The notes: a model not told the origin generated them from the letters alone. A stretch of DNA of 64,000 bases from Cyclina sinensis (GCA_012932295.1 JAAONU010000006.1:30592882-30656881); one strand, 5' to 3'. Counted from the first letter of the stretch, positions 24,041-37,054 are shown. Numbers and translations: made by a program.

Positions 24041-25676
24041 AAAGTAAAGAGACTTTTCATATTTTCAAATCAAGGGCTAGTGCAAACCAAGGAAGCATTA
24101 CTGACATAAGATAAAACACGTTTTCTAATTCATGTTAATTGCATATATGTAACAAATAGCATAAGGTGTGCAGTTTTTATGCATGATTTGTACAGTAAGT
24201 TGATACTTCCTCAATAATTTGCTCTAGACTTCTAGTTTAAACATGTGCACCCTACAGAAGGATAAAATGACAAAATATAACATAGTAATGCTGAAGTTAC
24301 CTCCCCTGACACATAGTGACACATTGCTGACTGATCTGATGTATACTCTTTATACACCAATTATGTAAAAATTATCAACATGCCATATGTTCTTTGGTAA
24401 AACTGTTGTCATGGTATGTTTAAACCTTCTTACAATGTACTAAGTGTTGCACATTTAACTTTGCTACATTTTACATAAAGAAAACAAGCAACGAGTTGAA
24501 CAGACAATACAATGTATAACCTGGGGGCTGGGTAACTCATACAATAGCCACTAGCCATAACAGGGCTGAAAAAAATGCTAAATCTGCATGATCTGAGCAG
24601 AATATTATAGAACAACTGTCTAACTTATAGTATACACTAATAACACATTTGGCAGTTTACAGGCGACAAAGGCACATTATGATACAAAATCGACTAGTTC
24701 TACACAAGAACAATACATAATTACATGAACAAATGCTCAACAAAGATTAAAAAAATCTAGCTTAAATGTAAAATAGTAATACAATGTTAGCTGAGATGCA
24801 GTAATGTCCATACAAGCAATAATATTTTTTTAAAGAATCACAAGCATTCTCTATATCTATGCTGAAGTTCAATGGATATCATTTGAATTCATATGCCAAT
24901 TTTTTTTTCAATTAAAAATGAAACAAATCTTTTAATCACTAGTGCACAAAGTCAAGATTACAAGTTGTTTTGTTTTTGTTTTTTTATTTCTACACATTTA
25001 TAAGGAACATTGATACTAGGTATTATATAACTTAGAATGAAATAACTTAGAATGATATAACTTAGTATGACTAACAAATTCTTAAACTCACGGAAAATCC
25101 ACAAGAGATATATAGCCAAAGTTACTTATATATATATACATGTACATTGTTTTCTATGAATTTCCATACATTTATGTTTTTCTTATTTCACAATTTGCTT
25201 TTTTCTGCAGTAAATACAATATTTTGCTTTTTCAAGTAAAAAAGATAAATGTAAGCGGTAACTGATCTACAAACTTTTGAAAATGTCTTCTAAGCAAAAA
25301 AGGCAGATTACCTAGCAAGTACACATACATGTACAATTAATGACATTTGTCCCTTATTTTTTCAGTTCCTGGATTAATTTTTTTCAAGTGATATTCCCTA
25401 TTCAAAGGTGTTATTTGGAAAAATAGTGCATTTTCAGTACCAGACTGGACTTCTAGTCACAAATCTAAGGAAAATGTATACATTTCAGGTGACAGACCAC
25501 AGAATTTCTACTCATGTCATACAGCCTTAAAACACCTAAAAGCTTATATTTCAGTTCATTTCAGTAAATGGCAGCATAATACTAAATCCTGAAGCAAGTG
25601 GAGATTCAAGTGCACCAAAAAATATGATTTGGTTGTAATTTCTACTAGGGGGCAAGCAGGCTTCGATTGTAGGGTG

Positions 25677-28600
25677 TCAGGTAAGAGCCAGTGTCAGCCC
25701 AGCAGCCCCTGATGCCACCAGAGCCCCTCCTGGGGTAAATGCACAGTGTTGGGCAATATCTGTCTGACCCTGTTAAAATTAAATGATAATATAAATTTCA
25801 CTTTTTTTTTCAAAACAAAGTATACTAATAAATATTTGAAAACAGCAAATAAGAAACATGCACTTGATTATTTGGTTATGTTTCAACAAGAAGTGCAACA
25901 TTAACTTAAAATAGATCTACAGTCTATCTTCTTTGTTTTGCTGTAAATTAAAGGTAACATTTTTCTCATCTGGCAAACTGACAATTGTTATGCTTCAAGG
26001 TAAACATTTGTTACTATTCTATCATTGCAGACATAAACCAAGTAAAATCTCACTCATATAAACAGGTATTGTATGTCTTTTAACTACTTATTTTGGTATC
26101 ATGGGGTGTGACGGGTGGTAGGGGGGGAGGGGGTAGAAAATCAGTCATTTACCTCTAACACTTTTATACATGATCCTGATACAACATCCCACACCCTTAC
26201 TGTCTCGTCATCACTAGCACTGGCCAGGTATATCCCATCATTAGAGAAAGAAAGGGCCTGTACCCAGCCCTCATGTCCTGTTAGAGAGTGGATCAGTTTG
26301 CCTGTACGTGGGTTCCACAGTTTCACTGACCTTATCCCAAGATCCTGATGCCTGGGGTAAAAATTTGATGATAAAGCAAGATAATTTCATAATAATCATT
26401 TGTCTTTGAAAACAGCAAATGAGACACTGAACATTTTACTGAGGTAAAGTGTTTTAAAACTACAACAGTAACATACAAAATGTGCACAGTTTTACTTTCA
26501 GATGTTGCTTTTGTCATAAAACCACCGTTGGTCTGCCTTTTCTGTAAAAAGTTATGTTTACGCCAACACACCAGGCAACTTTTGATATCACAGTGACCAT
26601 GATTTTAACAGCTTGTTCTAAGTTACAATCTAAACTTGGCCAAAAGTAAGAAATATTAGCAGTGCATATACATGTTACCTACCAGCATTCCATCTTTTGA
26701 AAAGGCTACTGCATGAACATTCCCTTTGTGACCTTTAAGTACCATCACTTTGTCTCTGCCGTCAGGACTGGATATAGTCCATAATCTCACAGTAAAGTCC
26801 CATGATCCTGTAGCCTTTGAAAATACACAACAAGTGGCTGAACATGCTTGAATGATATATAATACACAACAAGTGATTGAACATGCTTGAATGATATATA
26901 ATACACAACAAGTGACTGAACATGCTTGAATGATATATAATACACAACAAGTGATTGAACATGCTTGAGTGATATATAATACACAACAAGTGACTGAACA
27001 TGCTTGAGTGATATATAATACACAACAAGTGATTGAACATGCTTGAATGATATATAATACACAACAAGTGATTGAACATGCTTGAGTGATATATAATACA
27101 CAACAAGTGACTGAACATGCTTGAGTGATATATAATACACAACAAGTGATTGAACATGCTTGAGTGATATATAATACACAACAAGTGACTGAACATGCTT
27201 GAGTGATATATAATACACAACAAGTGATTGAACATGCTTGAGTGATATATAATACACAACAAGTGATTGAACATGCTTGAGTGATATATAATACACAACA
27301 AGTGACTGAACATGCTTGAGTGATATATAATACACAACAAGTGACTGAACATGCTTGAGTGATATATAATACACAACAAGTGATTGAACATGCTTGAGTG
27401 ATATATAATACACAACAAGTGACTGAACATGCTTGAGTGATATATAATACACAACAAGTGACTGAACATGCTTGAGTGATATATAATACACAACAAGTGA
27501 CTGAACATGCTTGAGTGATATATAATACACAACAAGTGACTGAACATGCTTGAATGATATATATACATGTAAATTAATGCATGTACTGATATCTAGTTTG
27601 TTATACCTTCAGACTTACCATAACAAAGTCAACAGGGTATTTGAATTCAATACCACAACTGTTCCAAATTAAACAGGTCCTTTCTTTTACAAACTTTTTT
27701 CCCCACTTAATGGTAAATACATCCTTTTGTGCTATCAATTTTTATGCTCTATGTAAATATAAACATATTTTCATACATAATGTGAATGACAATTTTCTTC
27801 ATTCTTAGAACGTATATATTTTAGACATACTATGCAGATATATACACCTATGCTATAACTGAACAATTCAGCAGTTAAAGCATGGTGCGCTTTATGCAAA
27901 ATGAACTCCTAAAACTCATGACCTTGTAAAAAATTATTGACAGCATATTTTCTAGTGTATATGATGATACTTCACACTCATAAGGCTCTGTGTGTCAATA
28001 GGAGTTGGCACATAGTACAAACTAGAAATATCAGACAGTACCTACTAATTAATAACTATCATTTTCCAGGACACAGTGTTTTTCTGAAGAAAAGCTAATA
28101 CAAACTTTTGCTTCATATACTTTAAATATATTTTTATTATTTTACAAAATAAATAACTGATTGCAATGATTGGCAGACATAATTTGTTTATAGATTTCTG
28201 TTCCAGCAACAGTACCATATCATATAACTATAACTGGGTATCTATATGTTTACTGTTGACATACAGCTGAATCATGAAAGAACAGAACAAATATGGATGT
28301 ACTACGAATCCATTCTTTGACTCCTTCAGTACTTTTTGAAAGAAAAATTCTATACAATAGTAAATGCAAGTCTATAATGACCAAGGAAAATATAGTACCT
28401 ACCAGATATAAACCATTAGCAGAGAATGCTATAGATTGCACAAGACTTTCATGTCCTACAAACACCTTTAGTAGATAACCGTTCTGAAATTTAAAGATGC
28501 AAATACAATGAAACCTGAGATAAAGTGGTTTATTTACAGAATGACAGTACCAAAAATACTGCAGCCTTCACATTGGTCTCTATATATGTTATAAAACATA

Positions 28601-31600
28601 AGCAATCTTTTTCTTCTAAAAACTGGTAATATCTTTACAGCAATATTTATAACGCTATTACAATCATCTGTTAAACTATGTCTTGCATATGTTTTAACTT
28701 TTAACACATTGTAGGCATTCACTGTCAACCAAAATGTTTGAACATTTATCAAACTGTAGGCATTCACTGTCAACCAAAATGTTTGAACATTTATCAAACT
28801 GTAGGCATTCACTGTCAACCAAAATCAGAGGAAAAAAAAAACTGCAAACTTTTTATTACACTGTAAAGATTGACCCAGATCTGATAAAGAAAAACTGGAA
28901 ATGTTTTATTACACTAACAGTGTGTAAGAGTTTATCATTCACTTCACATTGATTAAGAAATAAATTTTAACAACTTGTACTGGTCCCAATAATGACAACT
29001 GCTTTCTGGATACAAATCAGCACTGGAACTGTAAATACTGAATGCAGAACGTCACTACAGAATCTCATCCCTGGTGGGACTGAACCATTGAGATCAACTA
29101 CCCTGCAACCACTGCTCCAAAAAGTTTTGAAAAGACTATGTTATGTGCCTTGAGATTTATTTGGACACACTGTTTTTTCTAAATACTGTTTTTTTAGTAT
29201 GCTGTTAGTAAATACTCAACATGAGGGCCATGATGGCCCTGGAGCGCTCACCTGAGTACTTTGCCTGAGGGTCTACTGTTAAGCAAACATCAGATGCAAC
29301 ATTACATTTTCTAACTGAAGATATTCAAAGATCTCATATTTTATACAAACAAGATTTTCAAAGATTTACCTATGTAAAATATGTGACCCCTGGGGCAGGG
29401 CCAAATTTGACCCCGGGGGCATAATTTGAACAAACTTGGTAGAGGTCCACAAGAAAATGCTACATACCAAATCTTAAGGCTCAGGGCATTGTGGTTTCAG
29501 ACAAGAAGATTTTCAAAATTTTTCCTTTAAGTTGCCATAGCAACCAGAGTTCTTGATGGAATTGAATTCTTTGAACAACTTTGGTAGAGCTTCATGAAAG
29601 GAACATCCCGGGCAATTTTCATCAAATTTGACCTAGAGGTTTCAGAGGAGATGTCGTTTGAATGAAATTGTTGACGGACCACGGACAAAGTTTGGTCACA
29701 ATAGCTCACTATGAGCCAAAGGCTTAGGTGAGCTAAAAACTTAGGTTAAGGGAATACCTGTACATCCCAGAGTATTGCTGTCCTGTCCCAGGATCCTGAG
29801 CAAATTCTACTGGAATCTGCCGAGTACACTACCACCTCCACACTCTTGGTGTGACCTATGTAATAGATGTTGCACATTTATATACTACTAACACTTTTTT
29901 TTTTATCTCAGCTGCATGTTTACAAAACCATGTTGGAAAAAAAGGGGATACACAGGTGATACTTTAATATTTACCCTGGGCATAACTTTGTTTCTCTTAG
30001 GGACCAGTGGAAACATATATCAGACACACAAATACCTGGTACATACAGTCTTATCATTGGTATTGCTACTCATTATTCAATCTGAGGGATTTCAACTGAC
30101 AAACCTAAGAATGATAAATGGGACCATCTAAACTCAATTAAACATTGACCAGTCTATTTAATAAAATCAGCAGAGTGAGTTTAAACTTATATATTTTACG
30201 CTGATTGGAAAGCAAGTTCTTGCAACTTATATCAATCCCTCTCAATGACTAAACAGTACTTGTGCTGAAAGTGTGGAATACAGAAAATCACCAGAGACTC
30301 CAACTCCTGGTGGGATTTGAACCAGTGAACTTCAAATTAGGAGTCTGACCTGATAAGCCCTTGACCACTGCTCCTCAACAAGTAAGTTAAGGGTTGAGAA
30401 ACTTAGGGCTAAATTTAAGATTAAATGGGGATAATTTAATGAAGGACACACAGTAATTGACAAAATATCTAACTAGATTATGTTTGAAACACTGGAAAAA
30501 ACGCACTTACATTAAAGAAAAACAAAAATGTATACTGAGCCATAAAGAAATTCCAGACATGAGTTTTACTTTTTAAAGCAAGCTTAAATACTGAGGCAGT
30601 CTTCTAAAAGACATATCCATAAAAAAAACAGTAGAAGCTATTTCTTTCCAACCACATGCATTAACCTCAGACATACCATCTAGGACATGAAGTGGTTCAC
30701 CATCATTCATCCTCCATATCCTAACAGTCTTGTCATATGATCCACTCGCAAATGTTTTACTATCTGGAGCTATACACACACTTTTAACAGCACCTGATGT
30801 GTAACATACAAAAAATTACAATGTGTCATATACAGGCTGAAGTTTGCATGATGAGACTAGTATAGAAACAGAATCCTGAAGTAAAGCTATTTCTGCAGCA
30901 ACACTAAATTCACTAGGTTATCAAATACAAGTTACAACACTCTCATAGAATTACAAAAGTCAAGCAACTTTCTTTTATTCAACTATTTTAAGAACACCCA
31001 CTGAATGAATCTTAAACACTGACATTTTTGTGTATCAGCTAAAAACGTTAAAAATGTTAAACATGAAACAAAAGAGTCAAATATACATGTAAGTAACTTC
31101 TGGAATCAGAGTAACATTAAATAAAACATTAAGATGTACTAGCAGGAATAAGTGTAAACTAAGAAAAGTACCAGTATGCCCCTTTAGTTTACAGACAAGA
31201 TTTCCAGTGCTTGTATTGAAGACTCTGACTCTCTGGTCATCACAACCAGTAACCATTATCTGGAAATCTGGTGAGAATGCTACACTGTTTACCTGTACAT
31301 AAACAACGGTAATATTTAATCATAACATATGTTCCCTATTCAAATATGTCCCTCTTCTTTTTGAATTAATTTTCTTCAAGCCATGCAAATAAAAATTATG
31401 TTTAGAAGATTGAAGTTTATTTTTCCAACATTCATAAAGCATCTGCATGTATACTGGTATTTAATCAGTAAAGCCTCTCTCATTATAAGACAAAACTAAG
31501 TATAATAACTATGATTAGAATTAATCTATTAAACATGAGAAAAAAAAATAGAAAAAAATGATGAAAGACTTCATCAACAGGATCTGACTTGCATGTGTAT

Positions 31601-31672
31601 GTTTACCTCATCTTTATGTCCACCAAAATGTTTAAGATCAAGTTTGGAATAATCCCTTGGACCTCTAAACAT
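25677..31672 (-). CDS. WD repeat-containing protein 38 (8 coding exons, one frame break)
   Basis: Exons, 5' to 3' on the - strand: 31672-31607, 31292-31172, 30793-30677, 29855-29758, 28483-28403, 26814-26683, 26351-26153 and 25769-25677. All have GT-AG borders and compatible phases. The product begins MFRGPRDYSKLDLKHFGGHK and is about 301 residues of WD40 repeats with typical GH...WD pairs (SGSYDKTVRIW, CSGSWDRTAILWDVQ, ATGSWDFTVRLW, SASDDETVRVWD), so a seven-bladed beta-propeller is expected. Length, repeat order and the final AFTPGGALVASGAAG segment match vertebrate WDR38 (about 314 aa). Exon 7 is 199 nt, one base too long: an extra G at 26330-26331 separates GSWDK from VKLWNPRTGK and would truncate the protein near residue 212. 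WDR38 function is poorly known; a scaffold role is inferred from the fold. Confidence 0.88.
26820..27560. repeat. 39-bp minisatellite, about 19 copies, abutting a WDR38 splice site
   Basis: The unit is AATACACAACAAGTGACTGA, then ACATGCTTGAGTGATATAT. Two variants (GTGACTGAAC and GTGATTGAAC) alternate irregularly. The array starts about 5 bp from the 3' splice site of WDR38 exon 6 and supplies its polypyrimidine region. Its 39-bp length leaves two long open frames on the - strand (26762-27568 and 26787-27530), which are artefacts. Confidence 0.93.
28690..28820. repeat. 45-bp tandem repeat, about three copies
   Basis: The unit is TAGGCATTCACTGTCAACCA, then AAATGTTTGAACATTTATCAAACTG. It lies in the WDR38 intron between coding exons 4 and 5. 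Confidence 0.9.
28970..29115 (-). mobile_element. SINE family 2 copy (degenerate)
   Basis: On the - strand, a GGAGCAGTGGTTGCAGGG head and a GGTTCAGTCCCACCAGG B-box region are followed by a body with ATCCAGAAAGCAGT and a CAAGTTG end. It matches the order of parts in the copy at 33866-34100. Confidence 0.55.
29222..29736 (+). mobile_element. Dispersed non-autonomous repeat, copy 1
   Basis: It begins with a palindromic GAGGGCCATGATGGCCC, followed by GCGCTCACCTGAG, and ends near AGGTGAGCTAA. CTCACCT and AGGTGAG form subterminal inverted repeats. Internal phrases such as GGGGCATAATTTGAACAAAC and GTGGTTTCAGACAAGAAGAT recur in TBCEL introns at 56380-56480, 58000-58450 and 60603-62010. The copy ends about 20 bp from the WDR38 exon 4 donor. 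No open frame is convincing. Repeats of this type are, to my knowledge, common in bivalve genomes. Confidence 0.7.
30185..30390 (-). mobile_element. SINE family 2 copy in a WDR38 intron
   Basis: Head near 30380 (GGAGCAGTGGTCAAGGGCTT), B box GGTTCAAATCCCACCAGG, body with TGGTGATTTTCTG, and 3' segment ATAAGTTGCAAGAACTTG. The order is the same as in the other family-2 copies. Confidence 0.7.
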
Positions 31673-31697
31673 TCTGATATCTAAACACAGTTATCTG

Positions 31698-31718
31698 TTA
31701 CAGATTCTCCATATGCAT
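31698..31718 (-). CDS. Upstream ORF in the WDR38 5' UTR
   Basis: A seven-codon ORF (MHMENL, stop) lies 25 nt upstream of the WDR38 ATG, just inside a putative 5'-UTR exon whose 3' splice site (TTTTCAG) ends at 31724. It could reduce initiation at the main start. No conservation evidence is available here. Confidence 0.3.
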   Translation of the reverse strand: MHMENL

Positions 31719-33452
31719 GTTGTCTGAAAATTTAAAAGATATTCATTACAATTTGAATTTTGAAATGGCACTGTACACATTTAACGACAACAAGTGAACT
31801 AAAAGTGCATCAACATTATTCGAAGTTATAATTTCAGTTCAGTTTAACCTAAAGATTTTAATTTTATGATCACTATGAAACATCAAAGGTTGATTGGGGG
31901 TTAAGAAAGTTGACAATATAGTTGAAATCTCCTCTTTCTTTTGTTTATAGAACAGTTTTGTGTTTTTCAGTATAGATACAAATGATTTCATATGGATAAA
32001 GGTCCTGTCAAGTTTTCAACAGAAGCGAGCAGATAATTATATTCATGTGTGTTTTGCTTATTTTTGCAAAAAGAATGATATTGGAAACTTTATAAGAAGT
32101 ATAACTTGTACATGTTGAAAATCTTGACTGTATCTGGCAAATTTTGTAGCATAAAACATGCTTTAAGATGCAGTTTATCTTGAGCACTGAAAATTTAATC
32201 AGAATATCATCTGCTACTATAATTTGAAAGTTTGATGCAAGATTGTGGGCATATAATAAATGGGCTCAATACGTCTGACAGTCACATCATTTGGCTGACA
32301 ACACAGGAAAAAGGGCACTCAGTCATATATTTGGAAATTTATTTTTTTAAATAATTTGAACAAATTATATCTAAGGATTGATATCTAAACATTTCTGCTT
32401 TCTGCATAGAGAAGAATTATTACAAAATACTTGTCTGTTGAAGGGAATATTACACGCAAAATTTATGCTCCTAAAAATGATGTCAAATAACTTGATTTCA
32501 TGCCAGATTTTATCAACTGATTATAATCATTTAAATTTAACCTATTTCAAGGTAAAATTATATACTTTTTTAATACAGGTATATCCCACCCTTTTAAAAT
32601 ACTTTGTTATCATTCAATTGCAGCTTAATTTTTATTTAGGCATCATCATTTTTATATATGAAAGAACTGTCTCAAAAAACTGTTCCCAGGGTTATGGTCA
32701 TCACAAAATTTAAAACAATACAGACATTTATATGAAGAACAATATTCAAGGGAGAAGCTGGCATACACAGGACTTTTCAAAGAAGACAATGACTCTTCCT
32801 GACAGATGGGAATTGACAGACAGAATGGTTTTTGAGTTCCGTAAGATAGCCTTTGGCCTAATTTTAGATTCAAGCTAATTGCATATGTAAAGCATCTCCT
32901 ACTATGAAGATTCTGACAATCTGCCATATTTAGACCTTGAAAAAAGATATCAGTCAAATCCCCCTGGGTCAGCCCACCGCTTCCTCTCTTGAACACCGAC
33001 TGTAATCAATAGAATAATCATATGGTGATTGCATAAGTATAAATAAAACAGTATTAAAGTACAATTTTATACAACAATTTCAGCAAAAGAAGAAATGGAT
33101 GAAGAACATGACTTGTATGTTCATGGTTTGAAGAAAAAAAATCACATCAATTATCTGTGATTTTCAACTTCAACTTCACAGACAACAGATCATTGTAAGT
33201 AACTAGTTGTAAGTTATAACTAAAGAAGTGAGCTATCATTTTACCTATTTTCAATAGGAAAAAATATGTCTTCTGCAAAATGTTATGATAAGAAATGAAA
33301 AAATATCTGCATTTCCACGATTATTTACATTGGAAACCAAGCACTTCCTGTTCTTTTCCGGTGTCTCGTGACATTATTATAAGTATGACAATCAGTATTT
33401 CGCATACGATAAAACCTAATCTACGGTACATTTTGCCAGCACGGAAGTCACA

Positions 33453-33487
33453 CCAGGGTCTTTCAAATAGCATTTGAAAGACCCTGG
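33453..33487. repeat. Perfect 16-bp inverted repeat with 3-nt loop
   Basis: CCAGGGTCTTTCAAAT and its exact reverse complement are separated by AGC, in a stretch flanked by two direct TCACAC copies. It could form a cruciform in DNA or a very stable RNA hairpin. No surrounding element was recognised. Confidence 0.9.
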
Positions 33488-33865
33488 TCACACACATCGG
33501 TTTCTCATGTACTTTTTTCGTGGCTGCTGTCTATACATATGACAATTTATCATTGTGAATCAGGTGAATACACTGTCATCATATCTAAGTCTGAATTTTA
33601 TATATTATTTCAGAATTATAATTTCAATTTCATTTTAAGGTATCACCGAGTAGCCTATCAAATACAGAACAGCAATACTGACGAAATGGTCAATGTAAGT
33701 TGAAAAAATACTTCAAATAAAAAGTGACTGTTTTGCAGTTTGTTTTTGTGCACTACCTTTGTCTCAACAGAAATTAGGCCCGTAACATATTCACAATAGT
33801 TTGGAGATTTTCCCCTTAATTTTAAGCATTTACAATTCATACAATTTCTTAAATTTTGATCATAA

Positions 33866-34100
33866 GTTCAAGTTCATCTTATTACTGCCAACAGTCAATA
33901 CCGACTATACTAGACCGGCAAGTTCTTGAAACTTATATGATGACTGCTTCCTGGGTTCATACCAGTACTCGCGCCGAAAATGAGGACTGTGGAATGTCAC
34001 TGGAGTCTATCACGTCTGGTTGGATTCGAACCAGCAACCTCCGGATCGGAAGTCCGGCGCTCAGCTCTATCCCCTCGACTACAGCTCCTGCTCATAAAAC
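33866..34100 (-). mobile_element. SINE family 2, best-preserved copy
   Basis: Read on the - strand from 34100: head with GGAGCTGTAGTCGAGGGGAT, anticodon-arm-like CCGGACTTCCGATCCGG and a perfect B box (GGTTCGAATCC). The body follows with GAGTACTGGTATGAACCCAG and GAAGCAGT, then ATAAGTTTCAAGAACTTGCC and a 3' end reaching TAGTATAGTCGGTATTGACT. TCATAA occurs at both borders and may be part of the target duplication. A truncated 3' end of the same family lies at about 57415-57455. Confidence 0.75.
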
Positions 34101-34799
34101 GATGCCGATACAGATTTGATAAGATGAGGCTGTCTTTAAATATATTTACTTTACAGTGTCGAACTGTTCTTTGTCTTCTGAAACTTCTATATGTTCTTAT
34201 CAAGTGGTAGTGCTTCTGTACACTCATAGTTTATCCACAGAAACATTTTTTACTGAAGAAATCAAACTTTAAGATGAAAAAGCATGGTTATAAGTATCAT
34301 TCAAGTGATACTGCATGCTTGTGGACCTAAGTTTGAGGGTGTTCATTCATCTGTCATTCTAATATGTTTTCATGTTTTCCTAAGATCAATGTCACAGTTG
34401 CATGTCGACAGACACAGAATGCACTTACAGCGGATTTTGCCCCAATTCTTTCCTTTTTGCACATTTTGTAACCAGCTGAAACACCTAAATATAAACTGCA
34501 AGCAGATTTGTTGCTGAATGTTTGCATTGATGTACAAAAAGAACGTAGCGTCTCAAGGGAGTGATGCCATAGACTTCAATCTTATTTTACCGCAAGAAAC
34601 AGTCAACATTCTCAAAAGAATGGTCATGACTGGTACTGGGGATCCGTCTAGTGACACCTAGACAGTGAGAGGTAAATTGTATACCAGTCAACAAGGTACC
34701 TTAAACTATTGACGGAGGATGTGGTTAAGATAACTTGTACAATTTAGTGAATTTCTCAAATGGTTGGGAGCTCATCTATAGTAAAGGCAAGTTTTTAAA

Positions 34800-36420
34800 A
34801 AATTGTAAGTGACATCACTCAAAGTAAATTTGATATATCAAGATAAACAAAAATGATATCTTCCAATTACAAATGACATCATCTAGAGTTAGGAACTGCT
34901 TTGAAATAAGAAATTCAGGAGTTATGTCCCACGACTGCAAAAGGTTCTCTCTAAAGTAAAAGCGGTATCTTCTGTATCTAAAAATACGAATTATGTCCCC
35001 TGATCGCAAATGACGTCGTCAGTTATTTAAATAAGATCGAGGTGGTAAGCTGTATGGTTGAAAAAATAAATATCAAAAGTATGTCCCAATCATTGCAAAA
35101 AGTGTCATCAGAAGTAAGAGAGGTGACACTCTAAAGATAAATCACAAACCACGCGTTATGTCCCCTGATCATAAATTGCTTAATAGAAACCAAAGAAGTT
35201 ATTAAACTTGTACTGTCTTATTTCAACCCAAGAGCTATATGACCTGATGGCAAATAATCTCATACCTTGTAACATATTAAGATGTAAAAAGAGTGATGTT
35301 TACAAACTGCAAATGACGTCATCAATTTTAAGGCAGGAAATTTGAACCATTGTAAAAAGAATCCAAGAGTAATGTTCCCTGTTTGCAGATTTTTTGCGTT
35401 GAAGTAAAGGGGGTGCATCTACATACTTAAAATAGTCAAGAGTTATCAATCCTGATTGCAAATGTCGTCATGAAATTCAATAGATATGTTTCCGATTGTA
35501 AGTGGCGTCTTCTCTGGAAAGGAGGTAACTAGTAGAGCGCGTTAAATTGAGAAAAATCAAGAGTACAAATAGCGTCATCAGAAATATGGAGGTTAACTTT
35601 GTCTTTAAATAATATAAAGTACGAGTATGTCACCATTCGCACATCGTGTTGTCAGTTGTAAGGTAGATATCTTATTTCATTTTCATGTTGCAGATATGTC
35701 CCATGGTTGCTATGGCAATTGATTCTTAGGTAGGTATGTTGTTCACTCTTTAAAAATACAAGTGCAAATGGCATCATCAATTGTAAAAAAAGTTGTCGTT
35801 TACTTTCTTAAAATGAAGAGAGGGATGTCTCCTTAATTGCAAGTGGCGTAATCGGTTTTAAGACAGGTTATTGGTATGTATCAGGAGTCAATGGAGATGC
35901 CTTGATTGCAACTGATGTGATTGATTTTATGGGAGGTTATTCATATTGTCTTAAAACGTCAAAATGAGGTGTCCCCTTGACTGCAAATGGCGTTACTGAT
36001 TGTAAGAAATGTATCCGGTCCATAAAACTGGAAGTGACGTCTCATGATTGTAGATGGCATTATCAAAATAGAAGCTGAAATATCAAACTGATGACGTAAG
36101 TCCCCTTATTTGTTATAAATGTTCTCTGAACAGACGATCACATGAAGGTGATTTTTACCGATTTAAAATTAAACAACTTACATGATTTCTTAATCGCGTA
36201 TTGGAGAGGATGCGAACTGATAAGTTAAATAATAGTGTTGTCTTTGACTGCAAATGGCACATTTTAAAAGAAAATAGGTAAGTCGCACTGACATTTAAAT
36301 GGAATTTGAGATTTTAGATGATTTCAAATGGTGTTTTATATTGGCAATAACTACAACTGAGGTAAACTTCTACTGACTTGAATTAAGTATGACTGCTAAT
36401 GGTATCATTTTAACAATTAA
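34800..36420. repeat. Degenerate tandem array with recurrent CRE-like motifs
   Basis: Diverged units of roughly 60-90 bp, each containing a phrase near ATGTCCCCTGATTGCAAATG followed by RCGTCATCA, then TTNTAAG and AGGT. The CRE-type core occurs as TGACGTCGTC (35012), TGACGTCATC (35317) and as many one-base variants (AGCGTCATC, TGTCGTCATG, TGGCGTTAC). It is an old, unhomogenised array. Its border with unique sequence is gradual. Confidence 0.7.
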
Positions 36421-36694
36421 CAATATACTACTTTGAGATAAATATATTAGTATTAAGGTCCCTATAGTGAAACTAGTGTATGGTAACGTAGGGGCAGTAA
36501 TTTGGACTTTAATGTATGAAATTTGATTACTGTTAAATGTAATGCTCCAAGATGTGCAATGGCTTTATTTTGATTAAGTGAACGTTTTAGAGCCTAAAAA
36601 TGTTTGAGGTCATTGTTGTCTTTTAAGTCTGTCAGTTTTCCATGTCAGTACAATTTAAATTCTTTTTTAGTTTTTACACAATAAACGTGTCTTG

Positions 36695-36755
36695 AAAGAT
36701 CAGTTGTTTGGGCATTTGCCTCTGGTTCACGAGGTCGAAAGTCCGAGTAATGACA
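36695..36755 (+). mobile_element. tRNA-like SINE head fragment
   Basis: ATCAGTTGTTTGGGCATTTG, followed by CCTCTGGTTCACGAGGTCGA, has A-box-like and anticodon-arm-like segments ending in a weak B box (GGTCGAAAGTCC). Isolated and truncated. Confidence 0.35.
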
Positions 36756-37054
36756 GTGTGTGCAATGGAAATAGACGCATAAGCTTGAGTTCAGCAAGCC
36801 GTCCATGTTTACAAGTAATTAATGCGATTGGCTCTTCTATCAAGTGATTAGTGCCATCATTATGATTATGTCTTGAACACTATGATAAAGTCTAGATGGT
36901 TAAGCCTTAACAATCGTGCTCTAAAAAGTTCTGAACAGGTACTGAAATTTTAATGTTCCTGACACGCGCCTGCCTAGATTAGTCAGTATTGACTTTTGGC
37001 GGAAACAAGTTGAAACTTGAAGAAGTTTATATAGTACACCGCACATTGCAATAA

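Larger units (their letters stand above)
21735..25676. other. Intergenic region between the claudin-like gene and WDR38
   Basis: Two genes converge here: the claudin-like gene ends on the + strand and WDR38 ends on the - strand. The region contains a G-rich stretch at about 22728-22815, a 291-bp MITE at 23101-23391 and two tRNA-like SINE fragments at about 23600 and 23970. From 24050 to 25676 I see only AT-rich DNA, presumably including the WDR38 3' UTR. Confidence 0.5.

Noticed and set aside
26762..27568. Two overlapping open frames of 247 and 268 codons on the - strand
   Set aside because: They are translations of the 39-bp minisatellite, whose length is divisible by three and which lacks stops in two frames. 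The array lies in a WDR38 intron.
33980..34227. Overlapping 76-87-codon open frames on both strands
   Set aside because: They lie over the tRNA-derived head of a SINE and have no protein similarity I can recognise.
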